Source: Mycobacterium sp. MS1601 (GTDB lineage: Bacteria > Actinomycetota > Actinomycetes > Mycobacteriales > Mycobacteriaceae). Taken from it: a DNA stretch of 64,000 nt. Under the pieces are notes generated by a model. The model ran no database searches. It was not told the origin of the DNA and was given only the letters and a program-made list of their open reading frames with translations. Shown one piece after another: positions 60,881 to 64,000 of the stretch (position 1 is the stretch's first letter; each line of letters begins with the position of its first letter). The translations under genes were made by a program, and so were the position numbers. The DNA lies in the NCBI RefSeq assembly GCF_001984215.1, contig NZ_CP019420.1, forward strand, positions 4,526,001 through 4,590,000, in the 5' to 3' direction.

Positions 60881-61504
60881 TCAAAACTCGCCAGGGAACA
60901 GATTGCCGATGAGCGCGTCGACGTAGGCGGTGTCCAGAGGCTCGCCGAACAGCATCACCTTGTGGTAGCACGCACCCCACAGCTGATCGGCCAGCCCTGG
61001 CAGGTCCATTTCCGGGGGTATCTGGCCGCGCTCGCGGGCCAGCCGGAACATGCGCTGCGTCAGTTCGCGTCGGGGACTTGTGTAGTTGTCGTGGAAGGCG
61101 GCGGCCAGAGACTCATCGCCATGCATCGCCCCGACGATCTCGGCGATCACCTGCCCGCGGGTGCGGGCGCCGGAACCAGGCCGCTCCATCAGTGTGTGCA
61201 CGAAGGCATGCAACTGAGTCCGCAGGTCTGCCAGGAACTCGCCTGTGTCGGGAAACGCCAGAACCGGCATCACGTCGGCGTGGTAGGCCTCGAAAGCCAG
61301 AACTGCCGGGCTGGGCCACCATTTGTACAACGTCACCTTGCTGGCACCCGCCGCAGCGGCGACACGTTCGAAGGTGACCGACTTCAGGCCCTCGTCATAC
61401 AGGAGTTGTGCGGCGGCGTCGAGCACCGTCTGCCGCACTTCTGACGCCGGTCTGCGGCCCCTGCCCGGGCGGTGGGCATTCTCGGCAGTCAAACGCCGCG
61501 CCAC
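60881..61504 (-). CDS. TetR-family transcriptional regulator, 207 aa
   Basis: Helix-turn-helix SVTFERVAAAAGASKVTLYKWWPSP at about residues 41-65, followed by a helical ligand domain with C-terminal TetR_C-like helices (LADQLWGACYHKVML). It is 3 bases from the end of the luciferase-like gene and convergent with it. It probably represses the MFS-NmrA-luciferase operon and itself, through the TGAAC sites noted upstream of each. Confidence 0.86.
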   Translation of the reverse strand: MARRLTAENAHRPGRGRRPASEVRQTVLDAAAQLLYDEGLKSVTFERVAAAAGASKVTLYKWWPSPAVLAFEAYHADVMPVLAFPDTGEFLADLRTQLHAFVHTLMERPGSGARTRGQVIAEIVGAMHGDESLAAAFHDNYTSPRRELTQRMFRLARERGQIPPEMDLPGLADQLWGACYHKVMLFGEPLDTAYVDALIGNLFPGEF

Positions 61505-61532
61505 GATGTTGCTGCTCCTTCAGTCGAAGATA

Positions 61533-61550
61533 TGAACGATTAGTATACAT
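61533..61550. promoter_or_regulatory. TGAAC-GTATA site upstream of the TetR gene
   Basis: TGAACGATTAGTATACAT on the plus strand resembles the left part of the MFS operator (TGAACAGTCTGTATATAG). It overlaps a TATACT -10 candidate on the minus strand (61547-61542), 37 bases or so before the TetR start, as expected for autoregulation. Confidence 0.5.
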
Positions 61551-61846
61551 TCCGGTCCTGGGATAGCCGACCCGCGGATGAACTGCCGCAGTGTCACGAA
61601 AAGGCCGCCGGACAGTGGGGGACCGACCATCCCTGGATGACAGCGTCCTGGCAGGACGGCTGAGCGGACGTCATGGTGGGCAGAGGGAACGAAAGGGAAC
61701 CACCAGATGCGCGAACCTGCCGACGGCCTAGTGAATGTGCGAGCGGTTTTGTCGCCCGCTTCAACCAACGTGAAACCTGCCGAGCGGCAGCCACAGTGAC
61801 TGCAGAGCCGACTGGTGTCCTGCCGAATCGGCGGTGCGACAGTGAC
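61551..61846. other. Upstream region of the methyltransferase gene
   Basis: About 300 bases with no convincing gene. An open extension of the following reading frame reaches back to 61673 but reads as low-quality protein. No clear promoter was found. Confidence 0.4.
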
Positions 61847-62446
61847 ATGTCGGCCTTCATCCGTGCCGTTGTGCGAAACCCTCAACGCGTCGGCGCGGTG
61901 ACGCCGAGTTCGGCGCACCTGGCTGCCCAACTCGCCTCCGTCGTCCCCGACGGCGGCACTCCGGTGGTGGTCGAGCTCGGTCCCGGCACCGGCGCGGTGA
62001 GTTCGGCCATCGCTGAAAGACTGCCCAGTGGCGGCCGACATCTCGCCGTGGAACTCGATCCATCATTGGCTTGGTATGTCGCCCGTCGGCACCCGAGTGT
62101 CGAAGTCGTCAACGGTGACGCCCGTGAGCTGACCGGACTGCTGGCATCCCGCGGTGTCGCCACAGCGGCGTCGGTGGTCAGCGGGCTGCCATGGTCGCTG
62201 TTCGACCCCGCGACACAACGCCTGATCCTGCAGCAGATCGCGCACGTTCTCGGTGAGGACGGTGTGTTCACCACATTTGCCTACGTCCACGCGGCGCCGT
62301 TGCGCGGAGCGCGCGAGTTCCGTCGCATCTTGACTGAGATGTTCGGCGACGTTCGGATCGGCCGGGTGGTGTGGCGCAACATCCCCCCGGCGTACACCTA
62401 CCGCTGCAGCACCGGAACGCCGCACAGCGCTTCGAGTTTGGCGTAG
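61847..62446 (+). CDS. Phospholipid N-methyltransferase-like SAM-dependent enzyme, 199 aa
   Basis: The N-terminal segment FIRAVVRNPQRVGAVTPSSAHLAAQLA and the SAM-binding motif VVVELGPGTGAVSSAIAERL are typical of the phospholipid N-methyltransferase-like family, followed by LAVELDPSLAWYVARRHP and a GLPWSLFDP loop. It probably methylates a lipid or a related small molecule at the membrane. The ATG at 61847 is the start that gives the standard N-terminus. It ends 247 bases before the SDR gene. Confidence 0.83.
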   Translation: MSAFIRAVVRNPQRVGAVTPSSAHLAAQLASVVPDGGTPVVVELGPGTGAVSSAIAERLPSGGRHLAVELDPSLAWYVARRHPSVEVVNGDARELTGLLASRGVATAASVVSGLPWSLFDPATQRLILQQIAHVLGEDGVFTTFAYVHAAPLRGAREFRRILTEMFGDVRIGRVVWRNIPPAYTYRCSTGTPHSASSLA

Positions 62447-62654
62447 CCGAGGGGGGTGGCCGATTCGGCGGTGCACACCGTCGGGGCGGATGTTCGTCCG
62501 ATGGTGCAGGATTTGACACTGAAGCTCCACTTCGCGTCGCAACCCCGAGTGCGCCTGCGCTTTCCGCAGAGAGGTTCGGTGGCGGCCAGTCAGTACCGCC
62601 GGCAGAAAACCTGTGGTCGACAACACGCGATTGGTATTGGCTTCACGGGTCCGA

Positions 62655-62688
62655 TCAAGTGTGGAGGAAGGTCAAGTGTGGAGGAAGG
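62655..62688. repeat. Tandem duplication of a 17-base ribosome binding site segment
   Basis: The unit tcaagtgtggaggaagg occurs twice in direct succession (62655-62671 and 62672-62688). Each copy carries ggagg. The second copy is 8 bases before the GTG start of the SDR gene; the first is 17 bases further away and looks like a recent slip or duplication. Confidence 0.9.
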
Positions 62689-62692
62689 CGTA

Positions 62693-63547
62693 GTGGTGAC
62701 GAGGGCACATGACGAAGTACTGGTTGTGATCGGTGTAGGCGGAATGGGAGACGCCATCTGCCGTCGGGTCGGGGCAGGCCGGACGATCCTGCTCGCCGAC
62801 GTCGACGTCGAGTTGCTGAACCGCGTTTCTCGGTCACTGACCGATGACGGCTTCGCCGTGACGGCAGAGCGGGTCGACGTGTCCTCTCGTGATTCGGTGG
62901 CCAGTCTCGCCAGGCGGGCATCCACGTTGGGGGAGGTGCGCGCGGTGGTGCACACCGCGGGGGTGTCGCCGGTCCAGGCATCGGTGAAGACGATCCTCGG
63001 CGTCGACCTCGCCGGCGTGGCCTACTCACTCGATGAATTCGGCGCAGTCATCGCCCGTGGCGGAGCGGGTGTCTTCATCGCCAGCATGGCAGGCAGCTTC
63101 ACCTCCAGGAATTTGTCGCCAGAAGTCGAGTTAGCCCTGGCAGCTACACCGTCGGACCGCCTTCTGGATCTGCCTTTCCTGCAGCCCGGTGCCCTCGATA
63201 GTTCCCAGGCGGCTTACGGTATTGCCAAGCGTTGCAACCAACTACGAGTTCAAGCAGCCAGCGCGGCCTGGGGCGGTCGAGGTGCACGCGTCAACAGTGT
63301 CAGCCCCGGTGTGATCGCCACGTCGATGGGCCGGCAGGAACTGGCTGGGGCGGCAGAGGCGGTGATGCGTCAGCTGATCGAGAACTCGGCGACCGGCCGG
63401 GTGGGAACATCGGCAGACATCGCCGCGGCGGTCGCGTTTCTGCTCAGTTCGGAGGCGAGCTTCATCGCAGGCACAGACCTACTGGTCGACGGGGGCGCTG
63501 TTGCCGGAATGTCGGAAGCCATGGGCAAACCAGCAGCCAGCGGATGA
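62693..63547 (+). CDS. Short-chain dehydrogenase with altered cofactor motif, 284 aa
   Basis: An SDR fold with cofactor loop GVGGMGDAICRRV (GxGxMG rather than TGxxxGxG), VHTAG in the place of NNAG, ASMAGS with the active Ser region, the YGIAK active-site pair and the SDR C-terminus (FIAGTDLLVDGGAVAGM). GTG 62693 follows a ggagg site (GTG 62696 is possible too). Similar SDRs accept steroid or alcohol substrates; substrate unknown. Confidence 0.83.
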   Translation: MVTRAHDEVLVVIGVGGMGDAICRRVGAGRTILLADVDVELLNRVSRSLTDDGFAVTAERVDVSSRDSVASLARRASTLGEVRAVVHTAGVSPVQASVKTILGVDLAGVAYSLDEFGAVIARGGAGVFIASMAGSFTSRNLSPEVELALAATPSDRLLDLPFLQPGALDSSQAAYGIAKRCNQLRVQAASAAWGGRGARVNSVSPGVIATSMGRQELAGAAEAVMRQLIENSATGRVGTSADIAAAVAFLLSSEASFIAGTDLLVDGGAVAGMSEAMGKPAASG

Positions 63548-63585
63548 CCACCTCCGGCACCTCCGATGTGTGCTTTCGTGGCCGA

Positions 63586-64000
63586 TCACACCAACTCGGG
63601 CACTCGTAGATGGGCGATCACCACCTCGAAGTCGTGCTCGTCGAGCACGTCAGCAGCCGAATCCTGTGTTGCTTGGGATTTGATCTGCTCGATCTCGTGC
63701 CAGTTGCGCTTGATCGCGTCCGCGCTGTCGTAGACCACCGAAGAGACAGCGCGTCCGGAGCTCCGGTCGACCATGACGCTGACGCTGCACAGCCCGTCGA
63801 GTTCTTCGAGAGCGGGCAGTGTGGACGTCCGGAACGTCTCCAGACCGGTGTCGATGTCGGCGGGATCCACCTGCACCCAGGTGACGCGTGCGCAGGCGCC
63901 GTGATCGGTTTCGTGTTCGCGGTGCACGATGGCGACTTCCCAGTGGTCGAGCTGAGGGCGGCGTCCGTGCAGGATCTCCACAGCGCGGTCACGCAGCCGC
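63586..64000 (-). CDS. ABM-like (dimeric alpha-beta barrel) protein, 5' end outside the window
   Basis: The frame is open through the right edge, so the start lies beyond it; a GTG at 63981 could be an internal start but the codons before it have no stop. The region from about ARVTWVQVDPADIDTGLETFR to the end has the pattern of an antibiotic-biosynthesis-monooxygenase-like ferredoxin fold (ALEELDGLCSVSVMVDRSSG, VVYDSADAIKRNWHEIEQI). It converges on the SDR gene with 38 bases between. Product otherwise unknown. Confidence 0.65.
   Translation of the reverse strand, partial: RLRDRAVEILHGRRPQLDHWEVAIVHREHETDHGACARVTWVQVDPADIDTGLETFRTSTLPALEELDGLCSVSVMVDRSSGRAVSSVVYDSADAIKRNWHEIEQIKSQATQDSAADVLDEHDFEVVIAHLRVPELV

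Noticed and set aside
1..64000. CRISPR arrays, insertion sequences, prophage, tRNA or rRNA genes
   Set aside because: No repeated spacer pattern, transposase motif, integrase, tRNA cloverleaf or rRNA sequence was noticed anywhere in the window.

Overview
The window looks like a chromosome segment of an actinobacterium, most likely a fast-growing mycobacterium (Mycolicibacterium-like). The reasons are uniformly high GC, frequent GTG starts, four-base stop/start overlaps (ATGA, GTGA), a WXG/EspC-like secretion gene pair, many acyl-CoA ligases and crotonases, and luciferase-like flavin/F420 enzymes. No rRNA, tRNA, CRISPR array, insertion sequence or prophage was seen. All calls come from reading the sequence; no database search was run.

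Layout. 0-2.2 kb: small conserved proteins and a P-loop kinase-like protein. 2.2-5.1 kb: a TPP riboswitch followed by a YkoEDC-type ECF importer for a thiamine precursor. 5.1-7.7 kb: an excalibur-domain secreted protein, then a multidomain DEDDh exonuclease (DUF2510, exonuclease, TerB-like, BRCT-like, zinc ribbons) with a small partner. 8.1-12.7 kb: a Tat-exported PaoABC-type molybdenum aldehyde oxidoreductase plus a DUF2306 membrane protein. 13.6-15.6 kb: an ESX-substrate-like operon. 15.8-19.8 kb: a LacI regulator divergent from a sodium:solute symporter and a histone-deacetylase-family amidohydrolase whose frame is broken before its catalytic Tyr motif.

20-37 kb is an accessory catabolic region: a CoA ligase divergent from an AceE-like E1 and an E2 lacking the subunit-binding domain; a TetR; then a regulon in which a FadD-type ligase, a six-gene operon (luciferase-like monooxygenase, two crotonases, creatininase-family amidase, flavin reductase, MmgE/PrpD) and an MFS transporter share nearly identical promoters with the same dyad operator. 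37-44.6 kb: two IclR-type regulators, one fused to a sugar-binding domain, divergent from a ribose/xylose-type ABC importer and a sugar-alcohol-type dehydrogenase. 44.6-51.1 kb: one eight-gene operon (CoA ligase, crotonase, HAD type II dehalogenase-like hydrolase, four ABC-importer genes, FlK-like thioesterase) divergent from a FadR-type GntR regulator. This set resembles an uptake-and-dehalogenation or aryl/acyl-CoA pathway and is one of the two best candidates for an undescribed system; the other is the TetR regulon.

52-56 kb: an Lrp regulator divergent from a single-chain indolepyruvate ferredoxin oxidoreductase. 56.3-57.5 kb: a small protein and a frame-broken tandem universal stress protein. 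57.7-61.5 kb: an MFS, NmrA-like and F420/FMN luciferase-like operon with its TetR. 61.8-64 kb: a phospholipid-methyltransferase-like protein, an SDR and a partial gene at the edge. Three separate genes (19.6, 33.5 and 57.2 kb) each carry an apparent single-base deletion; either they are recently damaged or the assembly has residual indel errors.
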